Shown: one piece after another, positions 1-6,013 of the stretch | Layout of the letters: each line of letters starts with the position of its first letter | Position numbering within the stretch: position 1 is the stretch's first letter | DNA from: Candidatus Cardinium sp. cBcalN2 | GTDB lineage: Bacteria > Bacteroidota > Bacteroidia > Cytophagales > Amoebophilaceae | Assembly (NCBI RefSeq): GCF_022810445.1 | Contig: NZ_JAACGD010000115.1 | Coordinates: 1-6,511 of the forward strand | Length of the DNA: 6,511 nucleotides | Direction: 5' to 3' | The notes under the pieces: generated by a model | Seen by the model: the letters and a program-made list of their open reading frames with translations, nothing else | Database searches by the model: none | What the model was told of the DNA's origin: nothing | Position numbers and translations under genes: made by a program

Positions 1-35
1 AATATATTTCGACTAATTTTGCTACATTCATAATT

Positions 36-112
36 GGCTCCTTTGTTAATTTGGTGGAAAATTGATTTCTATATTTTATCCCCAAATTTAAAAATACAAA
101 GGAGCTTTTTTA
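36..112 (+). terminator. Long hairpin followed by T-run, probable intrinsic terminator
   Basis: The arms GCTCCTTTG (37-45) and CAAAGGAGC (97-105) are perfectly complementary. An inner pair, AATTTGG (48-54) with CCAAATT (82-88), continues the stem after an asymmetric internal loop. The 3' arm runs straight into a TTTTTTA tract (106-112), so the polarity fits a rho-independent terminator for a plus-strand gene ending left of the window. The minus-strand reading has no T-run after the stem. The central loop is larger than in a textbook terminator, so a structured repeat is the alternative. I see no coding sequence in the first 160 bases. Confidence 0.45.
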
Positions 113-160
113 TTCTATAATCTATTAAATTATTTTAATACTCATTATCAAATTAAAAAT

Positions 161-373
161 TTAAACTAATCCCGAATTGACGTGTACAGTATCCATAAAG
201 GTAATGATACGAATACCTCCAACCGTAACATAGAGGATAAGGATCAACACTGCCAAAAAAGTAATAATTTCTCGGTTAATTCCCTCTATACAGAAATTCA
301 TGGCAAAGGCCATTACATTGATTTGGATAGCAATCGCAACAATGCAGAAGCAAATATTGGCTATTGAGGTAAT
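161..373 (-). pseudogene. Remnant of a second sodium:solute symporter gene
   Basis: Read on the minus strand, this stretch is open for about 70 codons down to a TAA at 161-163. It encodes a segment such as ...ITSIANICFCIVAIAIQI... ending in VGGIRIITFMDT. This aligns without gaps to residues 124-185 of the symporter at 4928-6013 (ITAISNIC..., then FGGIRSVTFTDVL), with about 28 of 62 residues identical by hand count. GGIRxxTFxD is the conserved SSS signature. Homology stops a few codons before the TAA, and on the other side it stops exactly at the inverted-repeat element at 374. Only about one tenth to one sixth of a symporter is left, with no start and no transport core, so it cannot be functional. 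The divergence shows a separate paralogue rather than a recent copy of the neighbouring gene. The plus-strand 61-codon frame here is only its antisense shadow. Confidence 0.8.
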
Positions 374-524
374 GAGGCCGTTGCAATAGAAAATTAAAGT
401 CTTCTAAAAACAAGAAAACGGTTATAGAATTGTTGTTTTATGTCCTATAAAAGACAATATTTTACTGAAAAGGCATTCAAAAATGTCCAAAATATTCTTT
501 GCGATTTTCTATTGCAACGGCCTC
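374..524. mobile_element. 151-bp MITE-like element with 21-bp perfect terminal inverted repeats
   Basis: The element begins GAGGCCGTTGCAATAG... (374-394) and ends with the exact reverse complement (504-524), 21 of 21 bases. The inner 109 bases are AT-rich, carry no meaningful open frame and no transposase motif, and include a short TGTC/GACA dyad. This is the layout of a non-autonomous miniature inverted-repeat element mobilised in trans, or of an insertion sequence with its interior deleted. The GAGGC-type end with a following TTGCA resembles ends I associate with IS5-like families, but this is recollection and not a database match. No convincing target-site duplication is visible (left flank GGTAAT, right flank AAGACA). 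Confidence 0.75.
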
Positions 525-645
525 AAGACATCATTATTAAGACAGTTACGCTAACAAATATGATCCAGCTTTGCTGATTTATGGCTGCGGTTCCCTAATA
601 TTTCAGGTTCGACACCAACCGATATACCTATAGCCATTCCGATTA
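525..645. other. Non-coding spacer between inverted-repeat element and helicase gene
   Basis: No supported gene lies between the element and the helicase stop codon, which is followed directly by a second in-frame TAA at 643-645. The only open stretch is a 28-codon minus-strand frame (551-637) whose start, MAIGISVGV, looks like a glycine-zipper membrane helix. It is too short and isolated to call. The sequence does not continue the symporter remnant on the other side of the element. I see no clear terminator for the helicase here. Confidence 0.5.
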
Positions 646-2193
646 TTATTGGTTAATCGCCAATATTCTGTCTACCCTAAATACTCTATATTCTTGTCGT
701 TTTAAGCAAAAAGCCTCTACACCGATGTAAGGCTTGTTCAGGTATTCCATTTCTCCTACACGAATAGGCTGAATGCATCTTTGCGACTTTTCATCTTTTG
801 TTTTTAAATAAGTAATATTGATAGTAGATTTATCCTCAATAGCTCTTTGTAAGATTGTAATCTTATCTTCTAAAGAACATAAAAGGTCGGGTTTTTGATA
901 CTGATAATTAGTTACAAATTTGACAACATTAAAATCCATCCAAACATGCTTTTTAGCAATTGGTTGCTTTAGTACTAAGCCTTCTAAACTGGTACATCTG
1001 CTCAGGGCAACATAGATTTGACCATGCGCAAATGTCCCTTTTCCTATATCTAATACTACTTTCTCAAAGGTTTTACCTTGACTTTTATGGATAGTAATAG
1101 CCCATGCCAGCATTACTGGATATTGGGTAAAAGCACCCGTAATAGTTGATTTTAATTGATTGTCTTCTAAATAAAATTTATATGATTCCCAAGTATAAGG
1201 CCCTATAGTAACTTTCTTACCTGTTTCAAGTAAAATGACTAATTTGGGAACAGCACTATCTCTATCAATAGCTATTATTTTCCCAATAGTACCGTTAATA
1301 AATTTGCCATTGGATTCATTATTGAGCATCATGATTTGCGCACCAAGTTTTAACTTTAGTTCCACAAGTGTAGGTAGTTGCTCTTTAGGAAAATCTCCTT
1401 CTATGGTCCCATCAAAGGTAAATTCTTTACTTTTTATACCTTTTAACCTTTGGGCGTTAATCGCTTGCGCACTTGCATTAGTAGTGGTTAAATAAATATA
1501 AAAATCATCTAAATCAGGCTCAAAAACAGCATCATATCTTTCATTAATTATTCCTATTTCACTGTCAGTTATAGAGTTATTACGAATATGGTTTAAGAGC
1601 TCGATAAATGTGGTATCCCTTTGCCGGTATATTTTATCCAGTTCTATAAACTCAAGATTTAATGATTTAAAACAATATGCACTAAAGAAATAGGGAGTAG
1701 GATAGTGTGATTGAAATATTTGCTTTTCCTTACTGGGTACTACAGGTGGCAATTGATATAAGTCACCGATACATATTACTTGCACGCCTCCAAATGGCTT
1801 ATTTTCATTTTTACCATTCAGGCGAAGAAATTTATCGATACAATCGAGTAAATCAGCCCTAACCATTGAAATCTCATCAATGATGATCGCATCTAGCTTT
1901 TTATAAATATTCTCTTTGTTCTTATTTTCTTTAATAGTTTTGATTGCTTCAAGGGTTACACCAGGCTTTAATCCAAAAAATGAATGAAGCGTTTGACCTT
2001 TGATATTTACTGCAGCAGTACCTGTAGGGGCAAGGACGGCTATTTTCTTTTGAATATTTTCTCTAAAATGCTTTAATAAGGTTGATTTCCCTGTACCTGC
2101 TTTACCAGTAATAAAAACATTCTTTTCGCCTGACTCCATAAGGTCAAGTGCTTTAATAAACTGCTCATTGAGTTCTATATTGGTCTGAGTCAT
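646..2193 (-). CDS. PIF1/RecD-like superfamily 1 DNA helicase with C-terminal WYL domain
   Basis: This 515-residue protein is a probable ATP-dependent 5'-to-3' DNA helicase of the PIF1 type, acting in the cytoplasm on replication or repair intermediates. Visible motifs in order: Walker A GKAGTGKST (30-38), motif Ia APTGTAA (55-61), Walker B IIIDEISM (103-110), motif III GDLYQLPP (143-150), YRQRDTTF (189-196), and C-terminal helicase motifs TIHKSQGKTF (367-376) and YVALSRC (394-400). Residues 455-513 fit a WYL domain: a central Y, the IQPIRV strand, EYLNKPYI in the WYL position, and RVFRVDRI at the end. WYL domains bind nucleic acid or ligands, and a PIF1-WYL fusion is known from Thermotoga elfii, where the domain was reported to bind single-stranded DNA. 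The frame is intact with all catalytic motifs. The ATG at 2193 begins MTQTNIELN, about 20 residues before the helicase core. No Shine-Dalgarno sequence precedes it. It appears to be transcribed alone. Confidence 0.93.
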   Translation of the reverse strand: MTQTNIELNEQFIKALDLMESGEKNVFITGKAGTGKSTLLKHFRENIQKKIAVLAPTGTAAVNIKGQTLHSFFGLKPGVTLEAIKTIKENKNKENIYKKLDAIIIDEISMVRADLLDCIDKFLRLNGKNENKPFGGVQVICIGDLYQLPPVVPSKEKQIFQSHYPTPYFFSAYCFKSLNLEFIELDKIYRQRDTTFIELLNHIRNNSITDSEIGIINERYDAVFEPDLDDFYIYLTTTNASAQAINAQRLKGIKSKEFTFDGTIEGDFPKEQLPTLVELKLKLGAQIMMLNNESNGKFINGTIGKIIAIDRDSAVPKLVILLETGKKVTIGPYTWESYKFYLEDNQLKSTITGAFTQYPVMLAWAITIHKSQGKTFEKVVLDIGKGTFAHGQIYVALSRCTSLEGLVLKQPIAKKHVWMDFNVVKFVTNYQYQKPDLLCSLEDKITILQRAIEDKSTINITYLKTKDEKSQRCIQPIRVGEMEYLNKPYIGVEAFCLKRQEYRVFRVDRILAINQ

Positions 2194-2246
2194 TCAGTTA
2201 ATTACTTAATAACGTCGTGGGAGATTAGAGGTAAAAGTTGAGCTTT

Positions 2247-2265
2247 AAATTTGAAGATCAAATTT
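2247..2265. repeat. Perfect 8-bp dyad upstream of the helicase gene
   Basis: AAATTTGA (2247-2254) and TCAAATTT (2258-2265) are exact reverse complements separated by AGA. The site is about 54 bases upstream of the helicase ATG. A further CTTCAAATT at 2291-2299 is complementary to AATTTGAAG (2248-2256), so alternative pairings exist. It could be an operator for a dimeric regulator or a 5'-leader hairpin. Its base composition is so AT-rich that chance is possible. Confidence 0.35.
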
Positions 2266-2350
2266 TTCACCAAATTAATACAGTAAACAACTTCAAATTA
2301 GCGAAATTGGCGGAATCATATAATGATTTCATATTTTTAGCATAGCCTTT

Positions 2351-2405
2351 AAAAAAATGACTGCTTAAGTTTTCACTCTTGGTTGAACAGGTGGAAAATT
2401 TAAGC
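2351..2405 (-). terminator. Probable intrinsic terminator of the symporter/kinase-like unit
   Basis: On the minus strand, just after the stop codon at 2426, GCTTAAATTTTCCAC (2405-2391) pairs with GTGAAAACTTAAGC (2376-2363). The stem has about 13 pairs with one mismatch and one bulge around a 14-base loop. Five bases later comes a run of seven T's on that strand (2357-2351). Position and polarity fit the end of the transcription unit running from 6251 to 2426, and the site separates it from the helicase gene. The stem is AT-rich, so efficiency may be modest. Confidence 0.5.
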
Positions 2406-2425
2406 AAATTTTGACAAAGAATATA

Positions 2426-4006
2426 TTAGCTATCTTTATCTTTTCTTTTACTATTTTCTTTACCTTTACAAGCCTTTAGCGCTTGTTTAGCGGCTTTTTC
2501 TAATAACGATCCTATCTCTGGGCCCAAATATTCGTTTGCTAACCTAACATCTATGGCCAGCGTTTCTTTGACTATATGTGTTACTTCTTGTAGATGAGTA
2601 TATCCTGCTGCGTGACGTAGGTCATAGAGTCGTTCGGCTAGTTTAATAAAGAGAACCGAAAGTTGTACGTGATCCTCTCTAATCGCCTCTTTCAATCGAT
2701 TCTGCACATACAGCAAAGAAGGGTGATCTAAATCTTGGCGTTTATCTATACCTACTACATTTAACACAAAGGAATAGACACCTAAATTATAATGTTCTTT
2801 AATGTAAGAAATAGGTAAACAAGTATAGCGAACCAATTCATAAAGCAAAGAAGCATAAATCACTTTAGGAGAGTGAAAAACCCATTCTACTACTAATTCA
2901 GTAATCCCTACCGCACGCACATAAAACAATTGACCACAGGCATGCCTTTTGAATCCAAAATGTTGCCTTAACAGTAGAAGTAAACCTGAAATGATTTTTA
3001 CATCAATAGGATCAGCTTTACAAAATGATTTGCAGATATGGTCATGGAACTTCATTAATGCCATCATAGAACTAGCTTCCTCTTTAGGAGTGATAAGCCC
3101 TTCTGAGGTTAAACAATCTAGAGGCAGTTCGACAGTCATATTGTTTAGAATATCCGTGACATCGCTAGGAAATACCAGCAACATAGTAGGGTGCTGACTG
3201 TCAATAGAAACTTCCAAATAGCCATAATGGGCACTCACTATAGTGGATATGGTGTCTTGCTCAAGATCTATGGATGGTAGTATTTTTTTCTTGCCTTGAG
3301 CGTCCGTAGTATCTATTGTATCATTGTAAACCTCCTTTACTTTAGGAAGTGCATCAGAATCAATAGTAGCCTGGCTAATGACTAAAGCAGTAGCTTGAAA
3401 ATCTATAAAGGGAGCATGGCTGCTATCAATAGGATCAGCTCGCTTAAATTGTAAAGAAGTAGCATACAATTGTATTCTAACAATAGGTACATTTGGGCCC
3501 TCTAGCTTACCAATTCGTAAAATAGACTTAACCAATGAATAGACTACTTGATGGATATCGCATACCATGTCAGGGCATGGTTCTCCATTAGACAAGTTTA
3601 TAGTTTCTATCAGCAGTCTAGGTGGAGCAGCTACTTCTTGGGATAAAGCAATCTCTACCTTACGTATTAGCTTGTCTAAAGTAATTTTATCAGGTTGTAG
3701 TAGTGCGTGATCCTTAGCTTTTTCTCTTCTGTTAAAGTAGATGATCCAGTCATAAAATTTATTAATAATACTTTGAATATCTTCCTTAAAAAGAGGAGTA
3801 TGGTTGTCTAAAAAGGAGATGGATTCTTCAACTTTACGCACTACTTGGTTTAAAGTAAAACCATACCCTTTAGAGAGAGCAGCACCATTAGAAGGAAGTA
3901 GAGCTGCGTCATAGAGGGATGCTTTGAGTTGCTGGGATTCTCTAATCCCCTCTTGATCTTTCAGATAGAGCACTTGCTTAATACAATTACCTAGCTTGAC
4001 TTTCAA
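2426..4006 (-). CDS. Degenerate histidine-kinase ATPase plus RelA/SpoT HD-like protein; 3' part of a split gene
   Basis: Numbering is from a TTG at 4006. Residues 1-35 look like a helical linker. About 50-125 sit where a kinase dimerisation domain would be, but no H-E-x-R-x-P box is visible. About 130-285 follow the fold order of a HATPase_c domain (DIHQVVYSLVKSI, RIQLYA, an I-rich strand, then ISTIVSAHYGYLEVSI), yet the N-box Asn, the DxGxG and the GLGL loops are absent. About 335-495 resemble the (p)ppGpp-hydrolase HD domain of RelA/SpoT: IKLAERLYDLRH (454-465) for IKLADRLHNMRT, and ETLAIDVRLANEYLG (481-495) for ETLxIYAPLAxRLG. The HD pair is YE (389-390), the EDT is RYT, and the first metal His is replaced, so hydrolysis is unlikely. 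No ATG exists before residue 147. The frame overlaps the preceding one by 20 bases, which fits a frameshifted continuation. The domain calls are by eye. The tail (511-526) is basic and hydrophilic. Confidence 0.75.
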   Translation of the reverse strand: MKVKLGNCIKQVLYLKDQEGIRESQQLKASLYDAALLPSNGAALSKGYGFTLNQVVRKVEESISFLDNHTPLFKEDIQSIINKFYDWIIYFNRREKAKDHALLQPDKITLDKLIRKVEIALSQEVAAPPRLLIETINLSNGEPCPDMVCDIHQVVYSLVKSILRIGKLEGPNVPIVRIQLYATSLQFKRADPIDSSHAPFIDFQATALVISQATIDSDALPKVKEVYNDTIDTTDAQGKKKILPSIDLEQDTISTIVSAHYGYLEVSIDSQHPTMLLVFPSDVTDILNNMTVELPLDCLTSEGLITPKEEASSMMALMKFHDHICKSFCKADPIDVKIISGLLLLLRQHFGFKRHACGQLFYVRAVGITELVVEWVFHSPKVIYASLLYELVRYTCLPISYIKEHYNLGVYSFVLNVVGIDKRQDLDHPSLLYVQNRLKEAIREDHVQLSVLFIKLAERLYDLRHAAGYTHLQEVTHIVKETLAIDVRLANEYLGPEIGSLLEKAAKQALKACKGKENSKRKDKDS

Positions 4007-4036
4007 GCAAATAATAATAGGTAAATAGCAACAGAA
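3987..4036 (-). other. Second frame junction in the split symporter/kinase-like gene
   Basis: The upstream frame ends ...YYYLLESQAR with TAA at 3987-3989. The downstream frame is open only from just after a TGA at 4037-4039. Both frames are therefore open only across 3987-4036, and the break must lie here. Skipping one base in the gene joins YYYLLESQ to KLGNCIKQVLYL, a natural membrane-exit-to-coiled-coil transition for a membrane histidine kinase. No long homopolymer is present, only a TAT trinucleotide repeat. Translational coupling of two separate genes through the TTG at 4006 is the alternative. Confidence 0.6.
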
Positions 4037-4892
4037 TCAATATAAATATTGGAAATAAGGAGTATAATACTGGATAGAGTAACCCAGTAGAAATCGGATA
4101 AATGGCCACTAATAAAGTAACGGCTAAACCTGCTATACCTAGATAGAGTGGCAATACCCATAAGATTACGGCACAATGGGCCAAATATAATGACGCGGTA
4201 AAGATAGAGTTTACTGCATTCCACCAATTACAAAGTAAATTTAAAGGCAGATAAAGTGTTAATCCTATTAGCCAACATAGGCCAATACACCAAGCTGGAA
4301 TGGATCTTATCTTTTTCGAGATATCATAAATAAATGGATAACCTAAATAACAAGTAGATACAAAGAGTTGAAGTATAAGCCAAGAACCATGATGCGTAAT
4401 ATGCTCTATAAAATAAGCTAACAAACTAGTGACAGTAGTATAGCATCCTATATATACAATCGTAGTATGGCTGGGTACCAGATTAGCCAATATAGCTTTT
4501 CTATTTGCCCAAGCATTTTTAATTGTTTCTCTTCGTTCCGCGCGCTTACGGGCATTTTCTTGTTGAATCTGTGTAAACATGCTATCTGGCTTAATCCAAC
4601 CTGTATCTTTTGGCTGTTTTAGAAGATAATGGGCTGCCATCATGGCTAACCCATTGGCTAACATGCAAGGAAAAGCACCATCTATACCTATCTCTGAATC
4701 AATTGGTTCAACCCATTTGCTCCAAACTAAAATAGCTAGTGTGCCTGTGGCCATACCAATTAAGGCTGTACGAGAAGTGCCTCGGAAACCAAAAACCGAT
4801 AATATAAAGGGAGCAGTTACTACGGGTATTGAAAAGTCAATAGCTAGAAACATTAATTTTAATAAATCCTTACACCAAAAAGCTACACACAT
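3987..4892 (-). CDS. C-terminal symporter helices plus extra membrane block; middle part of a split gene
   Basis: This 301-residue frame is almost entirely membrane protein. The first ~95 residues carry three helices (about 13-36, 42-60 and 73-91) that look like the last helices of an SSS transporter, including the FGFRGTSRTALIGM stretch typical between late helices. A charged cytoplasmic loop follows (about 92-135). About five further hydrophobic segments lie at 143-165, 170-190, 198-225, 228-266 and 270-296, like the membrane sensor block between transporter and kinase in SSS-kinase fusions. The ATG at 4892 falls inside a helix. The frame is open upstream to a TAG at 4992-4994, and reading upstream gives IRVARLTTIVIGLCAM, the natural symporter continuation. 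It is therefore a fragment displaced by a frameshift, not a gene with its own start. The plus-strand and other minus-strand frames here are shadows. Confidence 0.75.
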   Translation of the reverse strand: MCVAFWCKDLLKLMFLAIDFSIPVVTAPFILSVFGFRGTSRTALIGMATGTLAILVWSKWVEPIDSEIGIDGAFPCMLANGLAMMAAHYLLKQPKDTGWIKPDSMFTQIQQENARKRAERRETIKNAWANRKAILANLVPSHTTIVYIGCYTTVTSLLAYFIEHITHHGSWLILQLFVSTCYLGYPFIYDISKKIRSIPAWCIGLCWLIGLTLYLPLNLLCNWWNAVNSIFTASLYLAHCAVILWVLPLYLGIAGLAVTLLVAIYPISTGLLYPVLYSLFPIFILILLLFTYYYLLESQAR

Positions 4893-4927
4893 AGCACACA
4901 GGCCAATTACTATAGTAGTCAGCCTAG

Positions 4928-6013
4928 CTACCCGTATTTGATAGATATAGGGAGTTTTTTTATCCCTCGGACACTTCCCACAATATCGTGACTAACCATA
5001 ACAGCACAAGAATTTAAGTACGAGTCAGCTGTAGACATAGACATGGCCAGCAAACTAATGGAAAAAAATCCTTTAAAAGTAGAGGGGATATTGTGCATTA
5101 TATAGGGCCAAATCTTTTCTTTTGGTAAATCAGGTGTTCCAACAAAAATGAACAAACCCACTAGGATAATACAACCTTCTATAAGAACACTAAAAATACT
5201 ACCATATGAGAAAACTTTTTGGGCTTGAAGTGGGTCTAAAGCCATATACAATCTCTGGATAGTTGTAGGTTTTATATAGTACACTATGCCAGATAAAACT
5301 AGCGAAACTATAGCTGCTAGCTTAGTATCAAGATGCAATACAGTTCTAAACTGAAATTTTTCCTGCCTTTGTAAAAAAGAAATAACTTCTGATATGGGGA
5401 TCTCTGTTTTTATAAAAATAAACCAAGCTAAAAGAGGAATAATCATGGAAAAGGTTAAAAACTGCAATACATCTGTAAAGGTAACCGAACGAATACCCCC
5501 AAAAGCAGAATAAGCAATAAGAATTAAGGTAGCCAGGATTGTAATTTCTCCGGAGTCAACTGGTCCTACACAAATAGTAATTGTTTTAGATATTACAACA
5601 ATTTGGATGGAAAGACTAACAATAGATCGGCAAATATTGGATATAGCAGTAATAATCCTTGGATACGTACCATATACATATCCTATGGTCTCTGCCATAG
5701 AGAGGTGTTTCATAAATGGTCTCATACGTACTGCTAATCGACTAATAATCCAAATGCAAAAACTGCTATCGAAAATTAGAAATATTATCCAATAAAGGCC
5801 GATATCATGGATTTTTTCTACCTCACGGACCAACCCTCCTCCACCAAAATTAGTAGCCAACATTGTAGCTACTAACGTAGCTGTAGCAAACTGTTTATTC
5901 CCTACCGCATATTCTCGGAAGGTGGTTGTTTTTCTACTAAAATAAAATCCCACGGCTAATGTCAATAACAAAAATGCCACTACCATTAAAAGGGGTATAT
6001 TAAGAGATATCAT
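4928..6013 (-). CDS. Sodium:solute symporter (SSS family), N-terminal part of a split gene
   Basis: These 361 residues form the front part of a sodium-coupled transporter in the inner membrane. About nine hydrophobic segments are visible, starting with an uncleaved helix at 6-25. Family marks are FREYAVGNKQF (32-42), the glycine-rich TNFGGGG (54-60), the SSS signature FGGIRSVTFTDVLQF (171-185), IQRLYMALDPLQAQKVF (252-268), and MSTADSYLNS (326-335), whose Ser/Thr pair corresponds to the Na2 sodium site. The substrate cannot be told; proline or another amino acid is usual in the kinase-fused subgroup. Typical SSS proteins run about 450-550 residues. This one stops after the Na2 helix because the frame shifts at an A7 tract near 4958, and the last residues LPISIKYG are out-of-frame. 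The ATG at 6013 lies inside the end of the upstream small gene (14-base overlap), which suggests translational coupling. Confidence 0.88.
   Translation of the reverse strand: MISLNIPLLMVVAFLLLTLAVGFYFSRKTTTFREYAVGNKQFATATLVATMLATNFGGGGLVREVEKIHDIGLYWIIFLIFDSSFCIWIISRLAVRMRPFMKHLSMAETIGYVYGTYPRIITAISNICRSIVSLSIQIVVISKTITICVGPVDSGEITILATLILIAYSAFGGIRSVTFTDVLQFLTFSMIIPLLAWFIFIKTEIPISEVISFLQRQEKFQFRTVLHLDTKLAAIVSLVLSGIVYYIKPTTIQRLYMALDPLQAQKVFSYGSIFSVLIEGCIILVGLFIFVGTPDLPKEKIWPYIMHNIPSTFKGFFSISLLAMSMSTADSYLNSCAVMVSHDIVGSVRGIKKLPISIKYG
4955..4961 (-). other. A7 tract at the first frame break of the symporter gene
   Basis: On the coding (minus) strand, seven consecutive A's follow GGGAT. With seven, the frame reads GIKKLPISIKYG then TAG at 4928-4930. 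With eight, it reads GIKKTPYIYQIRVARLTTIV and runs on into the 3987-4892 frame, giving a normal SSS helix. The two frames are both open only across 4928-4991, and the A7 lies in the middle. Possible explanations are a true one-base deletion, a sequencing error, or polymerase slippage that restores the full protein in part of the transcripts, as described for poly-A tracts of AT-rich insect endosymbionts. Confidence 0.7.

Noticed and set aside
182..367. Plus-strand 61-codon open frame
   Set aside because: It is the antisense of the symporter remnant. The minus-strand reading has clear SSS similarity while this one is an asparagine-rich shadow.
600..625. GGTTCGACACC resembling the T-arm of a tRNA
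   Set aside because: The bases on either side of the TTCGACA do not form the required five-pair stem, and no acceptor, D or anticodon arms are found upstream.
551..637. Minus-strand 28-codon frame beginning MAIGISVGV
   Set aside because: It has a glycine-zipper-like start but is far too short, has no recognisable family, and lies in a spacer next to a mobile element.
1235..1495. Plus-strand 86-codon frame inside the helicase gene
   Set aside because: Antisense shadow of a well-supported helicase.
2314..2328. AATCAT-ATA-ATGATT hairpin in the spacer before the helicase
   Set aside because: Six AT-rich pairs are expected by chance in this composition, and no adjacent signal supports a function.
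2391..2401. GGTGGAAAATT occurring also at 54-64 of the left spacer as a possible repeat
   Set aside because: Only about 11 bases match and the flanks differ, so it is too short to call a repeat in AT-rich DNA.
4003..4227. Minus-strand 74-codon frame inside the membrane block
   Set aside because: Alternative frame of the 3987-4892 membrane protein with no family features.
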